Made by a program: the position numbers and the translations under genes
Part shown: piece after piece, positions 46,099 through 53,965 of the stretch
How the letters are laid out: each line of letters starts with the position of its first letter
Position numbering within the stretch: the stretch's first letter is position 1
Source: Devosia rhodophyticola
Lineage (GTDB): Bacteria; Pseudomonadota; Alphaproteobacteria; Rhizobiales; Devosiaceae
Reading direction: 5' to 3'
Assembly (NCBI RefSeq): GCF_028816475.1
Contig: NZ_CP118247.1
Span: 2,844,001 to 2,908,000 of the forward strand
DNA length: 64,000 nucleotides
Notes under the pieces: generated by a model
What the model was told of the DNA's origin: nothing
Database searches by the model: none
Seen by the model: the letters and a program-made list of their open reading frames with translations, nothing else

Positions 46099-47734
46099 AT
46101 CCATGTACCCCCTGCAAACCGGGTTTTCTGCCATCTCCAGGATGCAGGACGCGCTGGGCACTTTGCAAAAGCAACTCGGGTCGGGCCAAAAAGCCTCGAA
46201 CCTGTCCGAAATGGGACGGGATCTGCCGATGTCGCTGAGTGTGCGGGCGCGCTTGTCCAAGATCGAGGGTTATTCTGCCAACATTGATACGGTCAATCTC
46301 CGGCTGAGTTTCCTCGACAATTCGATGTCGCGCTTCGATGCCATCGAGGGCGAAGCGCGCAGCGCAGCGATGACCGGGCAATATGGCACCGACGGGATCA
46401 ATCTGGCCACGGGACCAGGCCTATCGACCGCGCGGTTTGATGAAATCGTCACCATGCTCAACGAGCAGGTGGCAGGGCGATATCTGTTCGGCGGCAAGGC
46501 CACCGACAAGGCGCCGCTGCCGGACAGCACAACCTTGTTGAACGGTGCAGGCGGGAAGCTTGGCTTTACCGGCTTGCGCGACCTGCGACAGGCCGCTGAC
46601 GGCGTTAATGATGCCGCTGCACCCGGTCGGCTGACAAGTACGATTGATCCGCTGACGCCGGCGGTGGTCAATCTGACAGAGGATGGCTCTCACCCATTCG
46701 GGTTCAAGCTATCGACCATCAGCACCACGGCGCCGACAACCATTAATGTCAGTGGTCCAACTCTGACTGATCCGCTTGACCCTACCAGTGCCAAGCAGAT
46801 GGGCGTTGAGTTCACTGGCTTGCCGACACCGGGGCAGGTGGTCAGTATCGGACTGACCATGCCCGATGGTACCGAGACCCAGGTCAAGCTGACCGCGACG
46901 GCCGACAATCCTCCCGCTGCGGGGGCCTTTACCATTGATGCCGATCCGGCAATCATGGCGTCAAATTTTCAGGCGGCGCTGGACAAGAGTCTTGGAACGG
47001 CGGCACGAACTGATCTCAAGGCGGCGTCCACCTTTGCCGCTGCCAACGACTTTTTCAGCGAAGATGGTGTGCCACGTATACCCGCTGGCGGCCCACCCGC
47101 AACAAGCCTTGCGCCCGACGCGACCGATAGCGCGATACATTGGTATACGGGCGAAGTGGGAACGCCTGGCGACAATCCGCGGCAATCGATAACGGCTGCC
47201 ACTGATGAGACCAGCAAGGTGGATTATGGCGTTCGGGCCAATGAAAGCGGCTTTTTGCGGCTGATACGCTCGCAAGCGGCGATGGCCGTTTCAGATTATC
47301 CATCCGAGGGAGATGTACGCGCCAAATATGACGGCGATAGAGTTGCCGCGATGGGGCTGCCTGAGGGCGCTGGGCGGGACAGTGCGCTGGCGGCTTACGA
47401 GGCCAAGGTTGCGGGAGAGTATCGCGAGTCGACTGGCTTCTTTGACGGTATGGCGCAGCGCCAGCTATCCGAGCTATCCGAAGGACACAACAGCGAAGCG
47501 GGTTCCATCGAAATCATCACCATGCAGATGGGTGTTGCCCATGGTGCGTTGGAAAGTGCCAGCAAGCGCCATGATGATTACAAGACGCAGCTAGAAAACC
47601 TGCTGAGCGATACCGAGGGAATTGACGAAAACGAGACGGCGATGTCGATCCTGGCGCTGCAAACCCGATTGCAGGCGAGCTACCAGGTGACCTCGATGGT
47701 CAGTCAGTTGAGCCTGGTTAATTACCTGCGCTAG
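46085..47734 (+). CDS. flgL: Hook-associated protein 3 / flagellin-like FlgL
   Basis: 549 residues. The N-terminus (MYPLQTGFSAISRMQDALGTLQKQLGSGQKASNLSEMG) and C-terminus (NETAMSILALQTRLQASYQVTSMVSQLSLVNYLR) are flagellin D0-like. It is longer than enteric FlgL (about 320 residues) because of an extended middle domain (about residues 180-390) rich in Thr, Asp and Pro. It is the second junction protein to which the filament attaches. Coupled to flgK by overlap and followed by a terminator. Confidence 0.9.
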   Translation: MIVNKSMYPLQTGFSAISRMQDALGTLQKQLGSGQKASNLSEMGRDLPMSLSVRARLSKIEGYSANIDTVNLRLSFLDNSMSRFDAIEGEARSAAMTGQYGTDGINLATGPGLSTARFDEIVTMLNEQVAGRYLFGGKATDKAPLPDSTTLLNGAGGKLGFTGLRDLRQAADGVNDAAAPGRLTSTIDPLTPAVVNLTEDGSHPFGFKLSTISTTAPTTINVSGPTLTDPLDPTSAKQMGVEFTGLPTPGQVVSIGLTMPDGTETQVKLTATADNPPAAGAFTIDADPAIMASNFQAALDKSLGTAARTDLKAASTFAAANDFFSEDGVPRIPAGGPPATSLAPDATDSAIHWYTGEVGTPGDNPRQSITAATDETSKVDYGVRANESGFLRLIRSQAAMAVSDYPSEGDVRAKYDGDRVAAMGLPEGAGRDSALAAYEAKVAGEYRESTGFFDGMAQRQLSELSEGHNSEAGSIEIITMQMGVAHGALESASKRHDDYKTQLENLLSDTEGIDENETAMSILALQTRLQASYQVTSMVSQLSLVNYLR

Positions 47735-47761
47735 AAATCGCGTTAACCGGATACGAAAAAA

Positions 47762-47784
47762 GGCCCCTGCAAATTGCAGGGGCC
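47762..47784. terminator. Bidirectional terminator between flgL and flaF
   Basis: GGCCCCTGC / GCAGGGGCC stem with an AAATT loop, preceded by a run of A and followed by ATTTAA. It serves the plus-strand flgEKL and the minus-strand flbT-flaF transcripts. Confidence 0.85.
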
Positions 47785-47808
47785 ATTTAAATTAACAGGC
47801 TTGGATGG

Positions 47809-48174
47809 CTATTTGCCGCGTAGTCCGGCGGCGAGCTGACGATTGATATTGACCAATCCTTCGAGCCGCGCCGGGTCCTGCGGATTTTCGAGAATTTCGC
47901 GTGTTTCGTTCAGAATGAAAATACCCAAATTGGCAATGTTCTGGCGAACCGGGGCGGGCAGGCCGCCCTCCTGCTCGGTGGCCGAGCTCATAAAAATGGT
48001 CCATAACTTACGATTGTAAGTCAGGGCATCGACCAGTTCTGCAAAATCGACAGGCCAAGCGTCGCGTGTTCGCTGAATCCCCGCTGCGGCCTTGACCAAC
48101 AGCGCGGCTTCGCGCTCGCGTGGTGTTTCAACGGTCTTGGTTGTCTGCTGGTACGCTAGTGCCCCGTGCTGCAT
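47809..48174 (-). CDS. flaF: Flagellar biosynthesis regulator FlaF
   Basis: 121 residues, alpha-helical: ALAYQQTTKTVETPREREAALLVKAAAGIQRTRDAWPVDFAELVDALTYNRKLWTIFMSSATEQEGGLP. FlaF is needed for flagellin synthesis and acts with FlbT in alphaproteobacteria. Its 5' end overlaps the 3' end of flbT by 47 bases. Confidence 0.92.
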   Translation of the reverse strand: MQHGALAYQQTTKTVETPREREAALLVKAAAGIQRTRDAWPVDFAELVDALTYNRKLWTIFMSSATEQEGGLPAPVRQNIANLGIFILNETREILENPQDPARLEGLVNINRQLAAGLRGK

Positions 48175-48550
48175 TTTCGATTAGATCCTGTTCGAACTGA
48201 ATGAGCTTTTTTGCTGACTTCAGAGCTTTGTACAGGTCGCCAGTTAAGATGTCGTTATTTACGGCGTCGACAATTGCCAGACTCGAGGGGGCCGCGCGTA
48301 CAATCTCGTTGATCAGTTCGAAATATTGCTCGCGCAGCTTTTTCGAATCGTTGTCGATATACATGAGCTGTACCGCAAGATAGACGCGCTTGGCGGGAGT
48401 ATCGGCGGTGGTTGAGGTCAGTATGTCTTTTTCGCGCAGTATTGGTGCCTGCCCTTCAATGAAGAGACGTGTGCGCTGGTCCGCATTGGTGATGATGCAA
48501 TTGCCCACCAACAATTTCTCACCGGGTTTGAGTTCGACTTTAAGCGCCAT
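48128..48550 (-). CDS. flbT: Flagellin translation repressor FlbT
   Basis: 140 residues: LKVELKPGEKLLVGNCIITNADQRTRLFIEGQAPILREKDILTSTTADTPAKRVYLAVQLMYIDND, the FlbT signature. In Caulobacter FlbT binds flagellin mRNA leaders and restrains translation until the hook is complete; that target is the flagellin gene just upstream on the same strand. Promoter region 48551-48615 shows no sigma-54 match. Confidence 0.94.
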   Translation of the reverse strand: MALKVELKPGEKLLVGNCIITNADQRTRLFIEGQAPILREKDILTSTTADTPAKRVYLAVQLMYIDNDSKKLREQYFELINEIVRAAPSSLAIVDAVNNDILTGDLYKALKSAKKLIQFEQDLIENAARGTSVPADNQDR

Positions 48551-48615
48551 TTCGGTTCTCGATCCCTGATTGGAAGGGGAGGGTCCCTATGCTGACCTGA
48601 TTTAGAGCAAAAAGA

Positions 48616-48640
48616 AAAGGCGGGCTTGTGGCCCGCCTTT
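48616..48640 (-). terminator. Terminator of the flagellin gene
   Basis: AAAGGCGGGC / GCCCGCCTTT stem with a 5-base loop, followed on the minus strand by TCTTTTTG, 22 bases beyond the flagellin stop. Confidence 0.88.
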
Positions 48641-48661
48641 CCAAATCGGTCTGTGCGGCGA

Positions 48662-50125
48662 TTAACGCAGCAGCTGCAGGACGCCCTGATCGGCCTGGTT
48701 GGCCATCGACAGGGTCGACTGAGCCAGAGACTGGCGAGTCTGCAGGGCCAGCATGTTGGCAGCTTCCTGGTTCATGTCAGCCAGGGTCAAGTTGCCAGCG
48801 CCGGTTTCAAGCGTGTCAATCATCGACTTGGTGAAGTCCTGACGGTTCTGAACAATCGAAAGGTTCGAACCAAAGGCAGATGCCTGCGAACGAACGGTGT
48901 TCATCGCCGACTTAACCTGGGTCAAATAGCCATCAATGCCAGTGTCGCCGTCAAGGTCTTTTGACACAAGTGTCGTTGGCAGCATCAGGTTGGTCGCATT
49001 TACAGCGGCGTTACCCTTGCTGTGAATGTCGATCGACGAGGAACCGGTTTCGTTGAAGGTGATCTTGAGATTGTCACCACGAAGCAGGTTGATACCGTTG
49101 AACGATGCGTCATCGGAGAGCTTGTCCAATTGGTCGCGCAGTTCATTGAACTGCTTGGCCAAATCCGCACGTACTGTGTTACCAGATATATCGCTAGTGG
49201 CGACGCCACCGGTGATCTTGTTGTCGGTCAGGCCCGTAACGGTCAGGTCCTGGGTCGACTGGTTTTCAATGCGCAGTTTGCCGTTGTCATTCGATGCACG
49301 GACTTTTCCGGTCAGATCGGTGTTAGCGTTTATGGACGCGACCAGTTCGTCAACAGTACTGGCGGTGCCTGTAACGCCAGCAACACCGTCGGTCGACGTT
49401 GTACCGGTTGCGATACCCATGGCAGTCGCTGTAGCCGCATTCGAGGTTGTCAACGTTACCTGAACGCCGTCAGCACGACTAACGTTCAAACCACCGGCGA
49501 CGCCGGTTGCCGTGAAGCCTGATGCGCTCAAAGCCGCTTCGAGTGCTGCTTTTTGGCCGGCGGCGGCGTTGGTAAAGGTGTAGGTCGCTGTGTTGGTGCC
49601 GTCAGTAAGCGTGACGGACTGACCGTCGAGTGCGCTCAGATCGGCGTCGCCAGACAAGTCGGTACCGGCGGCGGCTGTCAAGGTCGCAGCGGTTGTCGCC
49701 ACATCAGCCGTGTTCAACGCTACATCAATGCTGCCAGTAACGGCACCGCCGCTGATTGCCAAATTTTGAATGGCACTGGTATCAATTGTGCCAATGTCGA
49801 AAGACTTGGTTTGAAAGCTTTTGTCCTGGCGTGCCTGAGTCAGCGTCGACTGCATCGATTCCAGAGTTTTGGTGATCGAGGTCAGGCCGTTGTCGGCAGC
49901 TTCAATGGTCTTGATACCATTGGCCATCGAGTCCATCAGGTTGTTCAGATCGCCTGCGCGGTTGTTCAGCGAGGAGGCAGTGAAGAAGTTGGTTGGATTA
50001 TCCAGCGCCGAGTTGACCTTGTTACCAGTCGAAAGACGGGTCTGGGTCTTGGACATCATCGAAGCAACGTTCTGCAGCGACGAGAGGTTGGAACGGACAG
50101 ACTGGGTAAGATTGATTTCAGCCAT
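48662..50125 (-). CDS. fliC: Flagellin
   Basis: 487 residues. Conserved N-terminal domain (MAEINLTQSVRSNLSSLQNVASMMSKTQTRLSTGNKVNSALDNPTNFFTASSLNNRAGDLNNLMDSM) and C-terminal domain (ANMLALQTRQSLAQSTLSMANQADQGVLQLLR) form the filament core. Residues about 105-320 are a Thr/Ala/Asp-rich surface region. GGA lies upstream of the ATG, within a 5' leader of unknown length that would be the FlbT target. Only one flagellin gene is present in the window. Confidence 0.96.
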   Translation of the reverse strand: MAEINLTQSVRSNLSSLQNVASMMSKTQTRLSTGNKVNSALDNPTNFFTASSLNNRAGDLNNLMDSMANGIKTIEAADNGLTSITKTLESMQSTLTQARQDKSFQTKSFDIGTIDTSAIQNLAISGGAVTGSIDVALNTADVATTAATLTAAAGTDLSGDADLSALDGQSVTLTDGTNTATYTFTNAAAGQKAALEAALSASGFTATGVAGGLNVSRADGVQVTLTTSNAATATAMGIATGTTSTDGVAGVTGTASTVDELVASINANTDLTGKVRASNDNGKLRIENQSTQDLTVTGLTDNKITGGVATSDISGNTVRADLAKQFNELRDQLDKLSDDASFNGINLLRGDNLKITFNETGSSSIDIHSKGNAAVNATNLMLPTTLVSKDLDGDTGIDGYLTQVKSAMNTVRSQASAFGSNLSIVQNRQDFTKSMIDTLETGAGNLTLADMNQEAANMLALQTRQSLAQSTLSMANQADQGVLQLLR

Positions 50126-50259
50126 TTTTTGATTCCTTTTCTAGGATCAGTAATTGTGACGCCTCTTCCTGAGACGCTTGGATATTCAGGCGCTGCGGTC
50201 TAAAGAATTATTAATTTCATCCCGCAGTTTCTTGTTAAATGAGAAATACACCCGGGGCA

Positions 50260-50275
50260 GTTAACATTACCTGAA
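50260..50275 (-). promoter_or_regulatory. Possible CtrA-type box upstream of flagellin
   Basis: On the minus strand TTCA-GGTAATG-TTAAC, one mismatch to TTAA-N7-TTAAC, 135 bases before the flagellin ATG. No sigma-54 element was found in this spacer. Confidence 0.3.
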
Positions 50276-50298
50276 TCGAACGTTGCCAGGGTTGTTTG

Positions 50299-50625
50299 CT
50301 AGACCGATAGGTCCCTGAGGCGAGATGTCGCTTCGGGTGGTATCTCACTGGTCCCAATACGCAAATAGAGCTGGTCCAGTGTTTTGGGCGTTGGGGTCAG
50401 CGATCCAGCCAAGACGGCGGCGGCAAATATCGTGCCCGATTTGGCGCTGCTGCTGGCTGTCGGCGGTGGAGCGGGTTGCTGCTTGTCCTGCCTCGTTGAG
50501 GGGGAAGGCGCTACGCCGGACACACTTTGCGGAGTGAGTGTGCGTTCATGTGTCTGAGGGCGCGCAGCATTGCTGCCCGGTTGGGCAGGCATTTGGATTG
50601 GTTCCGTGGCGACTATAGAGAACAT
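50299..50625 (-). CDS. Hypothetical protein in the flagellar cluster
   Basis: 108 residues from ATG 50625, with GAGGA about 8 bases upstream. Pro/Ser/Thr-rich and low in complexity (APSPSTRQDKQQPAPPPTASSSAKSG), ending in a more structured LDQLYLRIGTSEIPPEATSRLRDL. No family recognised and no signal peptide. Position between flagellin and the flgI operon suggests a flagellar accessory role, but the evidence is positional only. Confidence 0.5.
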   Translation of the reverse strand: MFSIVATEPIQMPAQPGSNAARPQTHERTLTPQSVSGVAPSPSTRQDKQQPAPPPTASSSAKSGTIFAAAVLAGSLTPTPKTLDQLYLRIGTSEIPPEATSRLRDLSV

Positions 50626-50727
50626 TGTTCCTATCCTCGAATGCACTAGTGGCGTCCGCAGAATAGGCAGGGAATGCTATTGATCGGGTTGCATTGAAAA
50701 GGCGCAATTTAGTAAAATTGGTTCTAT

Positions 50728-51195
50728 TTAAAGCGCCCGATTGATGGTGATGCCGCGCGCAGAATTGCGTGGATCAGCTGCCATTGTACCGGCGGCGCCA
50801 TAAACGCTGGCCCGATTTTGCTTGCCAACAGTGGCGGCGACGTCGGTCAAAAGATCCTCGGTGACGGTTTTAGCGGTTGCCAGAACACGCAGGTTTTCCG
50901 CCATCTGCGTCGCCAATTGTTCGTGACCGGTGCGCAAGCGAACAATGCTGGCGGGCGCCTCGCGTCGCAGTCTTTCATTCTGGCGCTGGACGGTGCGGGC
51001 GAAAACCACATAGTCCTGCGCCAAGCGGGCCTTGTCGGCGGTCAAGGCAGATGCCTGACGCAGATGGCCTGCCCGCAACAGCGTTGTTTCCTGATTCATG
51101 ACGTTGATCAGGGAATTAAGAGCCGTTTCGGCCATGGTGCACAATTCGGCAGCGGGCATATTGTCCAGGGCGGCGAGGCGTTCTGCGGCGCTCAT
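50728..51195 (-). CDS. FlgN-like flagellar export chaperone (FlbY type)
   Basis: 155 residues, fully alpha-helical: LCTMAETALNSLINVMNQETTLLRAGHLRQASALTADKARLAQDYVVFARTVQRQNERLRREAP. This long coiled-coil pattern is that of FlgN-type chaperones for hook-associated proteins; the corresponding Caulobacter position is held by flbY. Its start overlaps the cheL stop by four bases. Confidence 0.72.
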   Translation of the reverse strand: MSAAERLAALDNMPAAELCTMAETALNSLINVMNQETTLLRAGHLRQASALTADKARLAQDYVVFARTVQRQNERLRREAPASIVRLRTGHEQLATQMAENLRVLATAKTVTEDLLTDVAATVGKQNRASVYGAAGTMAADPRNSARGITINRAL

Positions 51196-51521
51196 TTGCT
51201 ATAGGCTCCGATTGGTGTATTTGACTTGTTGATGGGGTTTTGCGCGGCTTCCTGCATGGCAATCAGCCCGGGCATGAGCTGATCGGCCAGACCAATGCCA
51301 CCAGCTTGGGCCATGGCATTTGAATATTGTTCTGCCTGCATGCCGCGCCAGGTTTGTTCGGCAAAGCCACCGCCAAACGAGCTTTTGTCGGTTTTGATGC
51401 TGGAGAACATTTCCTTGACCAAGGTATTGAGAAACACCCCCTCCAGCCCCTCGGCCTGCTCGCGCAGCTTGGCAATTTGGGGGGTGTTCAAGGTCTTGTT
51501 GTGTTCGATGTTGGCGATCAT
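51192..51521 (-). CDS. cheL: Rod-binding protein, FlgJ N-terminal type (CheL)
   Basis: 109 residues: IAKLREQAEGLEGVFLNTLVKEMFSSIKTDKSSFGGGFAEQTWRGMQAEQYSNAMAQAGGIGLADQLMPGL, the rod-binding domain of FlgJ without the C-terminal muramidase. This short form is common in alphaproteobacteria and is named CheL. It overlaps flgI by one base and the FlgN-like gene by four. Confidence 0.9.
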   Translation of the reverse strand: MIANIEHNKTLNTPQIAKLREQAEGLEGVFLNTLVKEMFSSIKTDKSSFGGGFAEQTWRGMQAEQYSNAMAQAGGIGLADQLMPGLIAMQEAAQNPINKSNTPIGAYSK

Positions 51522-52645
51522 TACAGCACCTCGATTTCGGCCTGCAGCGCACCGTTGGCCTTGATGGCCTGCAGAATGGCGATGAGATCGCGTGGGCTGA
51601 TGCCCAGAGCATTCAATCCGTCGACTAGTTCCTGCAGGGTGATTGAATCATCAATAACGGCCAAGGCGGTATCGGTCTGGTTGACGTTCAACTGGGTGCT
51701 GGGCTGGACGGCCGTTACGCCATTGCTGAGCGGGGCAGGCTGCACCACGGTCGGATTTTCGGCAATGGTCACGGTCAAGTTGGATTGGGCGACCGCGACG
51801 CTGGAGACCCGGACATCCTTGCCCATGACAATGATGCCTGAATTTTCATCTATGACGATTTTTGCGGTCTGGTCGGTCTGCACGACCAACTGTTCGATAT
51901 CGGTCAGTAGATCCACGATGTTGCCGTTGAAGCCGCGCGGCAGGGTGATCCGCACGGTGGCAGGGTTTTCGGGGACAGCCGTTGGTACGCCGATAAAGTC
52001 GTTGATCGAAAGGGCAACACGCCGGGCGGTGGTTAGATCAGGGTTGCGTAAGGCCAGTCGCAACGTGTGCTGTGCGCCTAAATTGAAGTCAATTTCGCGT
52101 TCGATCAGGGCGCCAGAGGAAATCCGGCCAGTGGTCGGAACACCAGCAATGATGCTGGCTGAATCGCCGGATGCCTTAAAACCATTGATTAGCACCGAGC
52201 CCTGGGCAATGGCATAAACTTCGCCATCGGCACCCAGCAGCGGGGTAACCAACAGGGTTCCGCCCTGCAGGCTTTTTGAATCGCCGAGCGCCGCCACTGA
52301 AACGTCGAGACGAGACCCCTGGGTGCCGAATGGTGGCAGGTTTGCGGTCACCATAACGGCGGCGACATTGGCCGTGCGCACATTTTGTCCAGCGGTATTG
52401 ACGCCGAGCCGTTCCAGCATGGACTGAAGGGATTGTTTGGTGAAGGGGGAATTGTTGAGGCTGTCACCGGTGCCGTTCAGGCCGACCACAAGACCATAGC
52501 CAACGAGCTGGTTTTCGCGAACACCCTCTATATCGACAATGTCCTTGATCCGCGCCGAGGCGGCTAATGCTGTTTGCACCGACATTAGGGCCAGCGTGGC
52601 GGCGATCAGGCAGGCGAGCAATTTGCGCGACAATGTGGTTTGCAT
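51521..52645 (-). CDS. flgI: Flagellar P-ring protein FlgI
   Basis: 374 residues from ATG 52645 with a signal peptide (LSRKLLACLIAATLALMSVQTALAASARIKDIVDIEG). The motifs VRENQLVGYGLVVGLNGTGDSLNNSPFTKQSLQSMLERLGVN and the C-terminal VTIAENPTVVQPAPLSNGVTAVQPSTQLNV are standard. It forms the periplasmic P ring in the peptidoglycan. The longer open frame to 52702 would start inside the promoter and is rejected. First gene of flgI-cheL-flgN-like. Confidence 0.95.
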   Translation of the reverse strand: MQTTLSRKLLACLIAATLALMSVQTALAASARIKDIVDIEGVRENQLVGYGLVVGLNGTGDSLNNSPFTKQSLQSMLERLGVNTAGQNVRTANVAAVMVTANLPPFGTQGSRLDVSVAALGDSKSLQGGTLLVTPLLGADGEVYAIAQGSVLINGFKASGDSASIIAGVPTTGRISSGALIEREIDFNLGAQHTLRLALRNPDLTTARRVALSINDFIGVPTAVPENPATVRITLPRGFNGNIVDLLTDIEQLVVQTDQTAKIVIDENSGIIVMGKDVRVSSVAVAQSNLTVTIAENPTVVQPAPLSNGVTAVQPSTQLNVNQTDTALAVIDDSITLQELVDGLNALGISPRDLIAILQAIKANGALQAEIEVL

Positions 52646-52705
52646 GGTCGTCCCCGTAGTTCCGGCCCTCCCATCCCCATGGTTGAGCCAATTGGAGATC
52701 ACATT

Positions 52706-52720
52706 GCGAATATCGTGCCA
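52706..52720 (-). promoter_or_regulatory. Sigma-54 promoter of the flgI operon
   Basis: On the minus strand TGGCAC-GATAT-TCGC in the exact 12-bp GG/GC register; only one base departs from TGGCAC-N5-TTGC. It would start transcription about 50 bases before the flgI ATG. Confidence 0.75.
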
Positions 52721-52817
52721 GCTTGGATTATATTGTGTATGGTCACCTTACTACTTTGATATACAACGGTTATTTTGTCGGTACTTCTCTGGCGAAGCCA
52801 CCCGGCGATGTTGGGGT

Positions 52818-52832
52818 AAGCAATTCTTGCCG
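52818..52832. promoter_or_regulatory. Imperfect ftr-like site, flgI-fliX spacer
   Basis: AAGCA-ATTCT-TGCCG, eight of ten arm bases matching CGGCA-N5-TGCCG. Centre about 106 bp upstream of the flgI -24 element. Confidence 0.45.
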
Positions 52833-52838
52833 GGCACG

Positions 52839-52854
52839 TTAAGGCGACGTTAAC
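52839..52854. promoter_or_regulatory. Perfect CtrA-type box upstream of fliX
   Basis: TTAA-GGCGACG-TTAAC, a full match to the CtrA consensus, 50 bases before the fliX start. In Caulobacter fliX is an early, CtrA-controlled class II gene. Confidence 0.7.
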
Positions 52855-52860
52855 GGTTGG

Positions 52861-52875
52861 CGGCAGATTTTGCCT
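52861..52875. promoter_or_regulatory. ftr-like (FlbD) site between flgI and fliX
   Basis: CGGCA-GATTT-TGCCT; read on the minus strand it differs from the flgE and flgF sites by a single base. It lies 29 bases before fliX and about 149 bp upstream of the flgI -24 element. Confidence 0.65.
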
Positions 52876-52903
52876 ACAGAGCAACCAACTCCTCGAGTCT
52901 AAC

Positions 52904-53326
52904 GTGCGGATTGACGCCAATAATCAAACGAACGGTGTGAACGGACGCAATACGTCCGGTCGTGCTTCGGGCGGTGCGGCGTTTGAACCGGTCGGCGTGC
53001 CCCAGCAGTCGCGGGCTCAAAGTGCGGCACCGGTTGCGGCTGCTGCCGATATTAGTGCTTTGCTGGCGTTGCAAGCCGTGGAAGACCCATTGTCTGGTCG
53101 CAAGAAGAAAGCGCTAAAGCGCGGCAAATCGCTACTGGACAAGCTCGAAGAGATCAAAGCGGACCTTTTGGTTGGGCAGGTTAGCGAGTCGCGACTTGAT
53201 TCCCTGATGTTATTGATCGGGGAGGCGCGCGAACGCAGTGTGCCTGAGTTGGACGACTTGCTCGATGGCATTGAATTGCGGGTGCGCGTCGAGCTTGCCA
53301 AATTTGGCCGTTTCCCCGGCGAATAG
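52904..53326 (+). CDS. fliX: Flagellar trans-acting factor FliX
   Basis: 140 residues from GTG 52904: MRIDANNQTN... then ISALLALQAVEDPLSGRKKKALKRGKSLLDKLEEIKADLLVGQVSESRLDSLMLLIGEARERSVPELDDLLDGIELRVRVELAKFG, the FliX signature. FliX couples completion of early flagellar structures to activation of the sigma-54 activator FlbD. The gene is divergent from flgI, as in Caulobacter, across a spacer carrying a CtrA box and ftr-like sites. flbD itself is not in the window. Confidence 0.93.
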   Translation: MRIDANNQTNGVNGRNTSGRASGGAAFEPVGVPQQSRAQSAAPVAAAADISALLALQAVEDPLSGRKKKALKRGKSLLDKLEEIKADLLVGQVSESRLDSLMLLIGEARERSVPELDDLLDGIELRVRVELAKFGRFPGE

Positions 53327-53479
53327 GCCAATTGTCATCAAACTGTTGGGCATTTTGGGCTATCGGGCTGGCGCAAAAGACCTTTCACTAATTAACGACA
53401 GGTGCTTTGCGTGCTTGCCCGCAAGGGACAGCTTGACTATACAGGCCGCCATAGGGGCGCATTGGAGTTGAGTCTGCTA

Positions 53480-53899
53480 ATGTCTTCGGTTGAAAATTTG
53501 ATTGAGTACCGGCCAAGCGATGATGAGCCGTTTATGAATTCTCGCCAGCGCGAATATTTTCGCGCCAAGCTGAATGGCTGGAGAGAGGATATTTTGCGTG
53601 AGAGCCGCGAAACCCTTGATAGTCTGCAGGAAGAAAGCACCAATCATCCAGACATGGCGGATCGGGCTTCTTCGGAAAGCGACCGCTCATTGGAATTGCG
53701 GACGCGGGATCGCCAACGCAAGTTAATTGCCAAGATCGATTCTGCGCTCAAGCGCATTGACGACAACACATATGGCTATTGCGAAGAGACTGGTGAGCCG
53801 ATTGGTCTGGCCAGACTGGATGCCCGCCCGATTGCAACCCTGAGCCTTGAAGCCCAGGAAATGCACGAGCGGCATGAGAAAGTTTACCGAGACGAGTGA
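53480..53899 (+). CDS. dksA: RNA polymerase-binding factor DksA (zinc-depleted type)
   Basis: 139 residues: coiled-coil region FMNSRQREYFRAKLNGWREDILRESRETLDSLQEESTNHPDMADRASSESDRSLELRTRDRQRKLIAKIDSALKRI with the DxxDxA-like tip (HPDMADRAS), then the C-terminal globular part YGYCEETGEPIGLARLDARPIATLSLEAQEMHERHEKVYRDE. Only the first of the four canonical zinc-finger cysteines is kept (C; T, S, A replace the others), as is usual in alphaproteobacteria. ATG 53480 is preferred over the open frame from 53402. Confidence 0.93.
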   Translation: MSSVENLIEYRPSDDEPFMNSRQREYFRAKLNGWREDILRESRETLDSLQEESTNHPDMADRASSESDRSLELRTRDRQRKLIAKIDSALKRIDDNTYGYCEETGEPIGLARLDARPIATLSLEAQEMHERHEKVYRDE

Positions 53900-53936
53900 A
53901 TCGCTTAACGCGGTTTGTTCATTGAAAATGTGAAAT

Positions 53937-53961
53937 GGGCCGCAGCGATGTGGCCCTTTTT
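53937..53961. terminator. Terminator after dksA
   Basis: GGGCC...GGCCC stem extended by CA/TG around a GCGA loop, followed by TTTTT, 37 bases after the dksA stop and next to the converging ABC-F gene. Confidence 0.85.
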
Positions 53962-53965
53962 GTGT

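Noticed and set aside
48128..48174. Frameshift between flbT and flaF because of their 47-base overlap
   Set aside because: Both proteins have normal family ends; the overlap is a genuine gene arrangement rather than an indel.
50126..50298. Sigma-54 promoter for flagellin
   Set aside because: No GG/GC pair in the correct 12-bp register was found on the minus strand in this spacer; the closest (near 50258-50272) is off by one.
52855..52877. Sigma-54 promoter for fliX (TTGGCGG...TTTTGCC)
   Set aside because: The GG to GC distance is 13, not 12, so the register is wrong. The sequence is better explained as the ftr-like palindrome.
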